Assembly: GCA_016871495.1 (NCBI GenBank)
Contig: VHDF01000037.1
Location: 1-43,246, forward strand
Length of the DNA stretch: 43,246 nt
Source of the DNA: Verrucomicrobiota bacterium
GTDB lineage: Bacteria > Verrucomicrobiota > Verrucomicrobiia > Limisphaerales > VHDF01
Direction: 5' to 3'
In this document: in pieces, positions 1-8,415 of the stretch
Numbering within the stretch: position 1 is the first letter of the stretch
Layout of the letters: the number at the start of each line of letters is the position of its first letter
Program-made: the position numbers and the translations under genes
The notes under the pieces: model-generated
The model's database searches: none
Told to the model about the DNA's origin: nothing
Seen by the model: only the letters and a program-made list of their open reading frames with translations

Positions 1-155
1 ATTTGAGGTTAAAGGTGGTGCGAGTGCCGGAACGGGATGAAGGTGGGTAAAAGCAATTGAGAAGGGTGAAACTTCGGATCGAGACTGTGATGATATCCCC
101 AATCACCGTGCCCTGCATGCCATCGCAGACGAGGGGAAATCGATCAGCTCGATCG

Positions 156-1724
156 CTACGCTCCAACGAGTGATTTCAACCTTGCTTCCACCACTTGCGG
201 TTGTAATCCGAATTTGTCGGCGTTGCGTATTACGTCCTGAGCGTCTACGGGATACCAGCAGGGCTTCCGGAGAACGCTGAGTCCTGCCGCGTCGAGGGGG
301 GCGATGGCTTGGGGGATGGCCGTTGCCAGTTCGGAGCGTAGAGTTTCCCACGCGCCCTGGGCCGCAGCTTGGCGGGAACGTTCGCAAAGCTCCCGGCATG
401 CTCGAGAGAATTGCGGCTCTTTTCGCAGCAAGAAGGCTGTGGCTTTCTCGCTCACACCCAGACGCCAAGCCAGTTCCGAGTAACTCGCCGCTGCAAAATA
501 GAGCAGGGCCATGCGCTTGAACGACGTGAAGTCGGGCAGCACTGCATAGAGCGCCGAAACCAAGTCTTCTGCAGAATCCAAATCCCGAAGAGTGTCTTCC
601 TCGTAGTTTCTCAAACTGGCATCCCATTCATTCCCGTCACGTTCAGTCAGCAAGGACACGAGCCGGAGAATCCCCCACAAGGCCAGGGGAAACCCCGTGG
701 AGAGCAAGGGATCGATGAACCCCGCCGCCGAGGGAAGCAGCGCCCAACCAGGCCCGACAACGCGACTCGCGCGATAGCCCACCTCCGGCATCCAATGCAA
801 AGCCGTTTCCAGCCGCGAGCATGCGAAATCTTCGGCTATCCCCGGGAAGGTCTTCAAGAGTTCCGCCCAGGACTCCGGTCCAGGCCGCCATCCGTGCTTG
901 CGTTTGGCTTGCCCGGTCCAGACGCCGCCCGCGCTCGTAAGGCGGTTGTTGAACCGCAGGATCCACACCCACCCCCCGTCGAAGAGGTGATGCACCGCGG
1001 CGTCATCCGGCGCATAAGGCGCTCCGGGTCCCGGCGGAAAGCGCTGGTCGATCCGTTCGACACCTGAAAAGTGCGCGAACACGGCCTGCGTCGCCGGCAT
1101 CCAGCGCGGAGGAGACTCTTCGATTGGCAACAGCCGCGACAGCGCGCCGCGGGGACCCGTTGCATCGACGACGAAGCCTGCGGTGCAAGACTGGTCATGG
1201 CCTTCGTGAGACCATCGCAAGCGCGAGCGCGAAGCATCAAGCTCCACCGATTGCAGAGCACATCGATCCGAGTAGTGGACACCGCACGAGACCGCGAGCC
1301 GGGCGGACCAAGCGTCGAAATCTGGACGATACCAATGCGTGTCCGCCACTTCGTCGTTGGGGCTCGCGGCGACAAGCATCTCGTTTTCACGCAAGGTCCC
1401 CGGTTCGAATTTCTGACCCGGGCGATGATGATAAAAAGTAAAGCCGCGCTTTAGTCCGCAACCTACCTCGGGATGATGCCGCTGCCAGGTGCCCCATTGG
1501 GTGAACGGGATCAGTTCAGGCAGATCGAACCGCCGTCCGACCTCCTCCAGGAGCAGATTGGCCAGCGGGGTGGAGGATTCGCCGATGGCGAATCGCGGAT
1601 GCCGGCCCTTCTCGAGCAACAGCACTCGCCGGCCGCGCCGCGCCAGTGCCGACGCGAGGATGGATCCGCCGAAACCCGCGCCCAGCACCACGACGTCGAA
1701 GTCTGTTTGCCGCGAAGCTCTCAT
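156..1724 (-). CDS. Flavin-dependent halogenase-like FAD oxidoreductase
   Basis: A 522-residue flavoprotein of the tryptophan-halogenase-like superfamily. The N-terminus carries a Rossmann FAD site (GAGFGG, residues 15-20) and the family GES motif at 48-50. A lysine at 92 (CGLKRG) sits about where halogenases place their catalytic lysine. The C-terminal FAD motif FIDPLLSTG is at 336-344. The signature WxWxIP is altered to WVWIL at 252-256, so true halogenation is uncertain; oxidation or hydroxylation of a bound substrate is equally possible. A C-terminal extension of about 170 residues follows the FAD domain. Start is the ATG 1 bp beyond the stop of the radical SAM gene. It is the last gene of a three-gene unit, so its substrate is probably a product of the ligase and radical SAM enzymes upstream. 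The family call is firm; the reaction is unknown. Confidence 0.8.
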   Translation of the reverse strand: MRASRQTDFDVVVLGAGFGGSILASALARRGRRVLLLEKGRHPRFAIGESSTPLANLLLEEVGRRFDLPELIPFTQWGTWQRHHPEVGCGLKRGFTFYHHRPGQKFEPGTLRENEMLVAASPNDEVADTHWYRPDFDAWSARLAVSCGVHYSDRCALQSVELDASRSRLRWSHEGHDQSCTAGFVVDATGPRGALSRLLPIEESPPRWMPATQAVFAHFSGVERIDQRFPPGPGAPYAPDDAAVHHLFDGGWVWILRFNNRLTSAGGVWTGQAKRKHGWRPGPESWAELLKTFPGIAEDFACSRLETALHWMPEVGYRASRVVGPGWALLPSAAGFIDPLLSTGFPLALWGILRLVSLLTERDGNEWDASLRNYEEDTLRDLDSAEDLVSALYAVLPDFTSFKRMALLYFAAASYSELAWRLGVSEKATAFLLRKEPQFSRACRELCERSRQAAAQGAWETLRSELATAIPQAIAPLDAAGLSVLRKPCWYPVDAQDVIRNADKFGLQPQVVEARLKSLVGA

Positions 1725-1725
1725 G

Positions 1726-2799
1726 TCACTCCCTCGGAAAGTCCGCCGAGGCGTCGCACTTGGGACAAAGCACCGGAGCGCTCGTCCTCTGTGTTCGATT
1801 CATGTTCTCGAGGTGCTGCCGGCGCGCCTCAAGGCAATGGTGGCAACGGCTGAATTCATCGAGGTTCCAAAGATCGGACAGGATCACCGCGGGGCGGAAG
1901 GTCTGGTTCAAAGCGTCCGACAGGCAGGTTTCGAGCAGAGGCAGAGAGGGTGGGGTGAACAGCCCTTGAGCTGCCAAGGATTCCATCGCGCCGTTGCCCG
2001 CCCGGGTTGGAATGAGTGTGACGACACGAGCTCCTTGCTCGACGGCATGGCGAACGGAACGCAGCGTCCATTTTCGCGTCATCGCGGCATCCATGAACGG
2101 CGGCTGCACCAGCAGGAAGGCGCGCAGATCCAGATCCTGCTGCTTGATCCAGTCCGCCGCGCGGTCGAAATCGCGCACTTCGAACCCTTTGTTCAAGCGA
2201 TTCAACACATGCGGCTCGACGGTCTCCAGTCCCAGCGCCAGCTCCAGCCTTGGCCCCGATCGTTCGGCGTTCGGCGTGGTATTCGAGGGTTGAGCAGGAA
2301 GGGGCGGGGAGAAGCCTGATTTCAAGAGAGTTTTGAACTTGATTACGCCTGCGCCGACGAGCCTGGGGTGGCATTCGACCACGACCCGGTCAAAGTGTCG
2401 CACCTCCCGTGCGATCGTTTCCTGATCCGCGAGAGGGATGGCCCGCGGATCAAAGAAGCTGCCGGCATTGTAAAGTTTGACCCAGCATTCCGCCGGTGAC
2501 GTGGAAATCCATTCCACAACCTCTGGACGGTTCAGGGCTTCATGGACCTGGCTGGAAACCCAACCCGAGGGAGTGGCCTCCGGGAAGGTGTGTTTCCACA
2601 AATCGCACATCGTGCAACGCCACGGACATTCGCGATTGATCAGAAAAATCGTAACGACCCTTGCTGCCTCCCGGCAGCCGTCGGGCTCAGTTTCAAGCAA
2701 CACTTCCGCCCGGCCCATTCCTGGCCGGGGCCGGGACACGGCAGGACGCTGTGCGAGGACCCAGGCGTCCCTCTCTCTTTTCCCTTCGGGATAGATCAA
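1726..2799 (-). CDS. Radical SAM enzyme with C-terminal Cys pairs
   Basis: A 357-residue radical SAM protein. The cluster-binding motif is C58-x3-C62-x2-C65 within RECPWRCTMCDLW. The stretch LETVEPHVLNRLNKGFEVRDF around the middle resembles the COG1244 group (oxidoreductases related to tRNA-modifying radical SAM proteins), which is a recollection, not a search. Two CxxC pairs near the C-terminus (319-322 and 345-348) could bind zinc or an auxiliary iron-sulfur cluster. Translation appears to start at a TTG that overlaps the TGA of the upstream ligase gene (TTGA), implying translational coupling; an internal Met at residue 28 is an alternative start. The next gene begins 1 bp downstream. Substrate unknown; likely the middle step of a small biosynthetic cassette. 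Confidence 0.8.
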   Translation of the reverse strand: MIYPEGKRERDAWVLAQRPAVSRPRPGMGRAEVLLETEPDGCREAARVVTIFLINRECPWRCTMCDLWKHTFPEATPSGWVSSQVHEALNRPEVVEWISTSPAECWVKLYNAGSFFDPRAIPLADQETIAREVRHFDRVVVECHPRLVGAGVIKFKTLLKSGFSPPLPAQPSNTTPNAERSGPRLELALGLETVEPHVLNRLNKGFEVRDFDRAADWIKQQDLDLRAFLLVQPPFMDAAMTRKWTLRSVRHAVEQGARVVTLIPTRAGNGAMESLAAQGLFTPPSLPLLETCLSDALNQTFRPAVILSDLWNLDEFSRCHHCLEARRQHLENMNRTQRTSAPVLCPKCDASADFPRE

Positions 2800-4115
2800 G
2801 CGTAAAGCGCGAGGAACCGCTTCCGATAGTGCGCCTCTTCCGAGGGCAGTCTCGATCGCATGGTTTCTTTCCTCACAGCGCCATGTTGGAATCGCCGCTT
2901 CTCGAAGACGGGCATGGTCTTTCCTGTCCAGTGTTTCACCCCTCGGGCCACGATTTCGCCTTTGAGGCTATAAAGCGTTGGCACGTCGAATCCGGTCAAG
3001 GCAATGAAAGGGATCCCTTCCGCCACCTCGATGACAGCAGGCTGTGTGAATGGGCTGAATCCGTCGAAGCCGAAGTAGCGGCCCGGCGCGTAGGTCCTGG
3101 TATAACTCCGGCTCAGTCCACCCGAATAGGTCAGCGAATGTTTGATTTTCCCCACGCCCCAGCCTTCTTGGTACAGCATGAGGTTGTTGACCACGCTTCG
3201 AATGGTGAGTTCGGGGTTTTCCTCGATCGGATAATCCTTCAAGTTTTCGTCACCACCGTCGCCGTCCAGAAGATGCACCCAGTGGGGGTAGCGCTGGCGG
3301 ATCCCCCGGCAGAGGGCGATGGCCATGCTGGCCGACTCGAGATCGAGCGGCTTGTAATCCTCCACGATGCGGATGGTTTCCGCGACGTCCAGCATTGCGA
3401 GATCGGCCTCGATCGGTTCCAGAAACATTCCTAAGTCCAGTGCCTCCAGGAAACGGCGCGCCTGATCGAGATCGGGGCCGTCCTCAAAACTCAGAGTGAA
3501 TGCCTTGAGCCGCCCGGGATGCATGCCGAGTTTCTTCATGACGTGCAGCGTCATGAGAAAGACCGCCCCGCTATCGATGCCGCCCGAGAAGCAGACGCCG
3601 ACCGGTTCTTTCTCTGGGATTTGTTCCAGCCGCATCCGCAGGATTTCGGCGAGCGCCCCAACGTATTCCCGCCCGATGGCGTCCAAATCCGGCGGCAAAA
3701 CGTTCCGCCGCGGTGTGAAGAAGCGCGTGTAGCTCGGATCTGGGTCTGGACATCCCACCAGTTTGATTTCCACGACGTAGTGGGCTGGCACCATGCGGGT
3801 GTAGCTCGGGTGAAACTGTTCGTGTAATCCCTCCTTTTTCAACTGGGCGTGGATGGAATCGATGCGGTCCGCCACGATCAACGCCGGACCCTCGTGGCGT
3901 TTGGCCAGGAAGTAGCGCATCGGCCGGTCCAGGGAGCGGCACATGCGCACCGTTTTGCCGTCCCGGGCCAGCAGGGCGAAAGATCCCCCGATTGCCCGGA
4001 CGGCTTCCGGGTCGCAGGACAGGACACGGGAACGGGCTTCGTCCTCGGTCATGTTGTGGATGTGGTTGAGGGCGGGATCCAGGAGATCCACCACGCGTTC
4101 GACGTATTCGTTCAT
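2796..4115 (-). CDS. Asparagine-synthetase-like ATP-dependent amide ligase
   Basis: A 439-residue member of the asparagine synthetase B / beta-lactam synthetase superfamily. The C-terminal synthetase domain has the PP-loop SGGIDSG at 177-183 and a later acidic patch LLDGDGGDEN, typical of AMP-forming amide ligases. The N-terminal 120 residues keep the Ntn-glutaminase outline (GGSFALLARDGK, SLDRPMRYFL) but the protein starts MNEY and lacks the Cys2 nucleophile. It should therefore not hydrolyse glutamine and may use ammonia, or an amine in the substrate. The reading frame stays open upstream to 4265, but that extension looks non-coding, so the ATG at 4115 is preferred. First gene of a coupled three-gene unit, divergent from the LarA-type gene. 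Substrate unknown. Confidence 0.8.
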   Translation of the reverse strand: MNEYVERVVDLLDPALNHIHNMTEDEARSRVLSCDPEAVRAIGGSFALLARDGKTVRMCRSLDRPMRYFLAKRHEGPALIVADRIDSIHAQLKKEGLHEQFHPSYTRMVPAHYVVEIKLVGCPDPDPSYTRFFTPRRNVLPPDLDAIGREYVGALAEILRMRLEQIPEKEPVGVCFSGGIDSGAVFLMTLHVMKKLGMHPGRLKAFTLSFEDGPDLDQARRFLEALDLGMFLEPIEADLAMLDVAETIRIVEDYKPLDLESASMAIALCRGIRQRYPHWVHLLDGDGGDENLKDYPIEENPELTIRSVVNNLMLYQEGWGVGKIKHSLTYSGGLSRSYTRTYAPGRYFGFDGFSPFTQPAVIEVAEGIPFIALTGFDVPTLYSLKGEIVARGVKHWTGKTMPVFEKRRFQHGAVRKETMRSRLPSEEAHYRKRFLALYA

Positions 4116-4357
4116 AAGCAGAGCGGGATAGGGTCGGGAGCATCCGCGAATCGTGCGGTTTGTGGCAAGCCCACGGTGGTGAACCGCTCGATTCCATGGG
4201 CGGCATGGTAACCGGCAAGTTCCATTCGTGCCACTGTGCGATGCGATGTGACAGGCCGATAGCACCGTCGTGCTCCGGGGATGTTTCGCCGTCTGTCAAA
4301 AGGCCGCTGGCCTAGTCACTGAAGTCCGCGTAAGGTTGACACAACGATTCGCCACCC

Positions 4358-5620
4358 ATGAAGGTTTCACTCGCATACGGACAAGGCCACCTCGACGTGG
4401 ATCTCCCTGACGGACGCACGACCGTGATTGAACCGCGTTCTGCTCCGGGGTTGGCGGATGAACGCGCTGCGATTCACGACGCCCTCGGCTCTCCCATCGC
4501 CGCCAAGCCGTTGCGGGACTGGATCAAGCCCGGGGACAAGGTCTGTATCGCCTTTACCGACATCACGCGTGCCACGCCCAATCATCGTTTGATTCCCTGG
4601 CTGCTCGAACACCTGGATGGGATCCCTCGCGAGAACATCACGCTGCTGAACCAGCTCGGCACTCATCGACCCAACACTCAGGCCGAGCTCGAGAAAATGC
4701 TCACCCCGGAAGTGGTGAGGAACTACCGCGTGCTCAACCATGAACCTGAGAACCCCGGCGAACTGGCCGCCTTTGGTGTCACTCGCGGAGGCGTGCCCGC
4801 TCTCATCAACAAACACCTGGCCACGGCGGACGTGAGGATCATCACCGGATTCATCGAGCCCCATTTCTTCGCGGGGTTTAGCGGCGGACCGAAAGGGATC
4901 ATGCCGGGCTGCGCGGGGCTTGAAACGGTGATGAGCAACCATGGCGTTCAGAACATCGGCGATCCGCGGGCGGCTTTTGGCATCCTCGACGGCAATCCGC
5001 TGTGGGAGGAGATTCGGGACATCGCCCTGCGCGTGGGGCCGAGTTTTCTCCTGAACGTTTCCCTCAACGAACAACGCCAGATTACGGGTGTCTTTGCGGG
5101 GGACCTCTTGAAGGCGCACCGGACGGGCGCTGAATTTGTCCGGGAATCCGCGATGCAGAAGGTCAAGGAACCTCACGAGGTTGTGGTCACCACCAACAGC
5201 GGATACCCGCTCGATCTCAATCTTTATCAGGGCGTCAAGGGGGCCAGCGCCGCCGCCCGCGTCGTGTGCGAGAAGGGCTTGATCATCCTGGCCTGCGAAT
5301 GCCGTGAAGGCGTGCCGGATGGAAGTCCTCTCGACAAGCTGTTGCGCAGCGCTTCGAGCCCCGAGGAAATTCTGGCCATGCTGGCCACGCCCGGATTTGT
5401 CCGTCCTGAACAATGGCAGGCCCAGATTCAATCCCTGATCCAGCGCAAGGCCCGCCTTCTGGTGTACAGCTCGCTGCCGGATGAGGTCATTCGCCGATGC
5501 CACCTCGAACCGTGCCACGACATTGGAGCCGAAGTCAGGGCCCATTTGGATCGTGACAAGCCCGGCGCCCGCGTGGCCGTGCTTCCCCAAGGCCCGCTTA
5601 CGATTCCGTATCTTGCCTAG
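4358..5620 (+). CDS. larA: LarA-type nickel-dependent lactate racemase family protein
   Basis: A 420-residue protein of the LarA (DUF2088) family, whose founder interconverts D- and L-lactate using a nickel-pincer (NPN) cofactor covalently bound to a lysine. The functional residues of Lactobacillus plantarum LarA (H108, H174, K184, H200) align to H103 (GTHRPNT), H169 (EPHFFAGFSGG), K179 (GGPKGIMPG) and H195 (NHGV), each offset by exactly five. The enzyme is therefore likely a working pincer racemase or epimerase. Many LarA homologues act on other alpha-hydroxy acids, so lactate as substrate is not certain. The cofactor-making genes larB, larC and larE are not in this window. Monocistronic as far as seen, divergent from the ligase cassette and convergent with gpsA. 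Confidence 0.85.
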   Translation: MKVSLAYGQGHLDVDLPDGRTTVIEPRSAPGLADERAAIHDALGSPIAAKPLRDWIKPGDKVCIAFTDITRATPNHRLIPWLLEHLDGIPRENITLLNQLGTHRPNTQAELEKMLTPEVVRNYRVLNHEPENPGELAAFGVTRGGVPALINKHLATADVRIITGFIEPHFFAGFSGGPKGIMPGCAGLETVMSNHGVQNIGDPRAAFGILDGNPLWEEIRDIALRVGPSFLLNVSLNEQRQITGVFAGDLLKAHRTGAEFVRESAMQKVKEPHEVVVTTNSGYPLDLNLYQGVKGASAAARVVCEKGLIILACECREGVPDGSPLDKLLRSASSPEEILAMLATPGFVRPEQWQAQIQSLIQRKARLLVYSSLPDEVIRRCHLEPCHDIGAEVRAHLDRDKPGARVAVLPQGPLTIPYLA

Positions 5621-5746
5621 CCTTTCCTTTCGCCCGCGTGGTGTGTTTGCGATGGGACGGGAAGCCGGATCAAGCGGGTATCCACCGCGCCGTCCAGATG
5701 GAACCGCGTTGCGGATCACCCAACCCTTTCGATGCGTAAACCCGGC

Positions 5747-6730
5747 TCAGGACTGCTCCGATTTTGATTCGCGCGAGGTGAGGTCCTGCACGGCCATCGT
5801 CGCGGCTTTGCCTTCGTGGAGCATGGCATGAACCTGATCGATGATGGGGGTTTCCACCGCGAGTTGGCGGGCCAGGTGAAACGCCGAGCGCGAGGTTGGG
5901 AACCCCTCGGTCACGTGGGTTGAGGTCCGGAGAATGGCGTCCACAGTTTCCCCTCGTCCGAGCCGCTCCCCAAAGGCGCGATTGCGGCTCAGTCTTGAAA
6001 AACAGGTCACGGTCAAGTCTCCCAGCCCACCCAGTCCGGCGAATGTTTCGGCCTGGGCTCCGCACGCGACGCCCAGGCGCCGGATCTCCACGATGGCCCG
6101 GGTGATCAGCGCGGCTTTGGAGTTGTCCCCGAAGCCCAATCCGTCGCAGACCCCGGCTGCGATGGCGACCACGTTCTTCAACGCGCCGCCCAATTCCACG
6201 CCTAATGGATCCGGGCTCGTGTAAACACGGAACGCCGGGCGATGAAACAAACGCTGGACCGCTTCCGCCGCGTCGCGATCGACGGATGCCGAAACCACTG
6301 CTGTCGGAATATCGCGGCCTACTTCCATGGCCAGGCTCGGTCCCGACAAGGCCACGGGTGATGCGAGGGGACAAAGCAGACGCATCACGCCGCACATCGT
6401 GAGTCCCGTTTCGTACTCGATGCCCTTGGTGACGCTTACGATGATGCCTTTGAAGTCGGACAACGCCAGGGCCACCGATCGCACGGCCTGGCTGGGAACG
6501 GCCACCACCATGAGTTCTGCCTCCCCGGCGACTCGTTCCAATTGGGACTCGAAGGCGCAAGGCTCCGGAATGGCGATGCCGGGCAAATGACGGACATTTT
6601 CGCGGCGGCGGGCCAGTTCCTCGATGTGCCCAGGGTCGTGTCCCCAGAGGATCACGGGGTTTCCGGCCAGGGCCAGGAGGCGTGCCAGCGCCGTTCCCCA
6701 AGCACCCGATCCCAAGACTCCGACTTTCAC
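5747..6730 (-). CDS. gpsA: Glycerol-3-phosphate dehydrogenase [NAD(P)+]
   Basis: A 327-residue cytosolic GpsA, which reduces dihydroxyacetone phosphate to sn-glycerol-3-phosphate, the backbone of membrane phospholipids. The nucleotide-binding motif GSGAWGTA starts at residue 7. The core motifs SGPSLAMEV (129-137) and ELGGALKNV with the catalytic lysine K185 are present, as is GLGGLGDLTVTC. Length is typical (about 330). Start is GTG at 6730, overlapping the stop of plsY (GTGA), so the two are translationally coupled. The pairing is functional: GpsA makes the acceptor that PlsY acylates. No frameshift or missing residue seen. Confidence 0.97.
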   Translation of the reverse strand: MKVGVLGSGAWGTALARLLALAGNPVILWGHDPGHIEELARRRENVRHLPGIAIPEPCAFESQLERVAGEAELMVVAVPSQAVRSVALALSDFKGIIVSVTKGIEYETGLTMCGVMRLLCPLASPVALSGPSLAMEVGRDIPTAVVSASVDRDAAEAVQRLFHRPAFRVYTSPDPLGVELGGALKNVVAIAAGVCDGLGFGDNSKAALITRAIVEIRRLGVACGAQAETFAGLGGLGDLTVTCFSRLSRNRAFGERLGRGETVDAILRTSTHVTEGFPTSRSAFHLARQLAVETPIIDQVHAMLHEGKAATMAVQDLTSRESKSEQS

Positions 6731-7380
6731 GGGCGAACCTCCGGGGTCGCTGCCTCCGTCTTTTTCGAGCCGAAGCGGTTCTCCGTGCCGTTGAGCAGAC
6801 GTTGAATGTTGCCCCTGTGTTTGTAGATCGCGAGTCCTCCGATGGCAGCCAGGATCGCGGTCCAGCCCCAGCCGCGATTCATGAGCCAGGCCAGCAAAGG
6901 GAGGGCGGCGGCGGCGCAGATGGAGGCGAGTGAAACAAAGCGGGAAAGGGCGAAGACGACGGCGAAGATGCCGAGCGCCGCGAGAAAGACGGGAGTGATC
7001 AAGGCCCCGAGAACTCCCGCGGTGGTGGCGACTCCTTTGCCACCTTTGAAGTTCAGCCAGAAGGTGTAATTATGCCCCAGGATGGCCGCGAGGCCTCCTG
7101 CCAACGCGTGGCGAGAAGCGAGTTCCGGATCAGCCGATGCGGTGGAGATCCATGCCGCTGCCCAAGGCCCGGCGAAACAGGCGAGGACTCCTTTGGCGGC
7201 GTCCCCCAGAAGCACAAAAACACCGGCGGGTTTTCCGAGAATTCGAAAGACATTGGTGGCTCCGATGTTTCCGCTGCCGACTTTGCGAATATCGACGCCC
7301 TTGGCCAAACCCATCCAATAGCCCGTGGGAAGGGATCCCAGGAGGTAACCGGCGAGAACCGCCAGAAGATAACCGCTCAC
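6727..7380 (-). CDS. plsY: Acyl-phosphate:glycerol-3-phosphate acyltransferase
   Basis: A 217-residue integral membrane enzyme that transfers an acyl group from acyl-phosphate to glycerol-3-phosphate, giving lysophosphatidic acid at the inner membrane. Family motifs are visible in order: GYLLGSLPTGYW (11-22), VGSGNIGATNVFR (36-48), the central GHNYTFWLNFKGGKGVATTAG, and a C-terminal HRGNIQRLLNGTENRFG. Several hydrophobic helices separate them. The start is GTG, 9 bp after the stop of the small lipoprotein gene. The 3' end overlaps gpsA by 4 bp. Length is slightly above the usual 190-210 owing to a charged C-terminal tail. Confidence 0.96.
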   Translation of the reverse strand: MSGYLLAVLAGYLLGSLPTGYWMGLAKGVDIRKVGSGNIGATNVFRILGKPAGVFVLLGDAAKGVLACFAGPWAAAWISTASADPELASRHALAGGLAAILGHNYTFWLNFKGGKGVATTAGVLGALITPVFLAALGIFAVVFALSRFVSLASICAAAALPLLAWLMNRGWGWTAILAAIGGLAIYKHRGNIQRLLNGTENRFGSKKTEAATPEVRP

Positions 7381-7389
7381 CGTCGCGAA

Positions 7390-7554
7390 TCAGCGGCCTT
7401 CCAGCATTTGAGTGGGAAGGCCATGTTCCCAGCCTCGCGGGGAATTCCAGGGGCGGGTTGAAACCTGATTGTCCGTGCTGGCGCACCCGGTCATCCACAG
7501 GACCACGGCCAGCATTCCAATCATCCCCAAACCTCGTCGCGCGGCTCGCTTCAT
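7390..7554 (-). CDS. Small outer-membrane-type lipoprotein, 54 residues
   Basis: A short gene, easy to miss, lying between the coiled-coil gene and plsY with a 9 bp gap to plsY. The product begins MKRAARRGLGMIG, continues with a hydrophobic run (MLAVVLW), and reaches a lipobox MTG-C at residue 24, so the mature protein would be a 31-residue lipopeptide anchored by Cys24. The mature part contains RPWNSPRGWEHGLP, rich in Trp, Pro and Gly. I recall similar tiny W/P-rich lipoproteins in other Verrucomicrobiota, but could not check this. No enzymatic role is suggested; a structural or envelope function next to phospholipid genes is a guess. Confidence 0.7.
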   Translation of the reverse strand: MKRAARRGLGMIGMLAVVLWMTGCASTDNQVSTRPWNSPRGWEHGLPTQMLEGR

Positions 7555-7587
7555 GGTCGACTCAACAATGTTGGGGGTGGGATGGGA

Positions 7588-8346
7588 TTACAGCCCGGAG
7601 ATGACGGCATCGCCTTCCACGACGTCCGACTGTTTCCATTCGGGGAGAATGTTGGCAATTGAGCGATCGGAGTGAACTTTGGTCAGGCGGACTTTGGCGA
7701 CGAGTTTGCCCGCGCGATTCACCAGCATTTCGCCGCGTTCCTCGGCGCCCTGTTCGGAGCCGATGTTCAAGATGACGAAATCGTGTTTGGGATCGATGGC
7801 CACGATTTTGCCTTTCAACCCTGCGGGCAACGTGACTTTGGGTTCTTTGTCGCCTTCGAAAGCCGCCAATTTGCGCTGCAGAATGCGGGTGTTACGTTCC
7901 AAAATGGTGTTTTCGCCCGCGAGCGCCTCCTTTTCTTCCCGCGCGCTCTTGAGGTCGATCTTGAGTTGGTTGATCTGTTCGATGGTGACACTCGTGGCAT
8001 TCCAGCGGGCCAAGCCGGCGCGAGCGGTTTCGCGTTCCTCGTTCGAGGTGATGAGGTTGTCGCTGACTTCCTTCAAGCGTCTGCGGGTGCTTTGCAAATC
8101 GTTGCTGGCCGTGCGGAATTCATCGGCGAGCTGATCCCGTTCGGCGACGAGCTTCTTTTGTTCGTCCAAAGCCTTCTTTTCGTTCTGCTTCGCGGTTCGC
8201 TCATTGCCTTCCGCCGTGGTTTTGGCCGCCGTGGCTTCTTCGAGCTGCTGGGTTTTCTCCTTAAATCCCGATCCGACAACGAGAAAGGCGATGACGAGCG
8301 CCCCAATATTCGAGAGGAGGCCGACGATCAAACAGGCTCTAAGCAT
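7588..8346 (-). CDS. Membrane-anchored coiled-coil protein of unknown function
   Basis: A 252-residue protein with one N-terminal transmembrane helix (residues about 4-24, LIVGLLSNIGALVIAFLVV). A long charged coiled coil follows, rich in E, K, Q and A (about 30-170). The C-terminal domain (about 175-252) is beta-rich: GLKGKIVAIDPKHDFVILNIGSEQG. The layout (anchor, coiled coil, small beta domain) is reminiscent of MreC-like or other envelope scaffolds, but I see no specific family signature. It precedes the lipoprotein and plsY-gpsA by short gaps on the same strand and may be co-transcribed with them. Start is ATG; no anomaly seen. Confidence 0.75.
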   Translation of the reverse strand: MLRACLIVGLLSNIGALVIAFLVVGSGFKEKTQQLEEATAAKTTAEGNERTAKQNEKKALDEQKKLVAERDQLADEFRTASNDLQSTRRRLKEVSDNLITSNEERETARAGLARWNATSVTIEQINQLKIDLKSAREEKEALAGENTILERNTRILQRKLAAFEGDKEPKVTLPAGLKGKIVAIDPKHDFVILNIGSEQGAEERGEMLVNRAGKLVAKVRLTKVHSDRSIANILPEWKQSDVVEGDAVISGL

Positions 8347-8415
8347 TGGAAAATGATGGTTGGGTGTTGAACTGTGTTGGGCACACTACTCACGACCTCT
8401 TGGGGTGTCAACGTC

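Noticed and set aside
1-155. A gene upstream of position 156
   Set aside because: No frame with family similarity or a proper start was seen in these 155 bp; too short to judge.
4336-4341. TTGACA upstream of the LarA-type gene as a -35 box
   Set aside because: It lies only 16 bp before the ATG, so a -10 box at normal spacing would fall inside the coding region.
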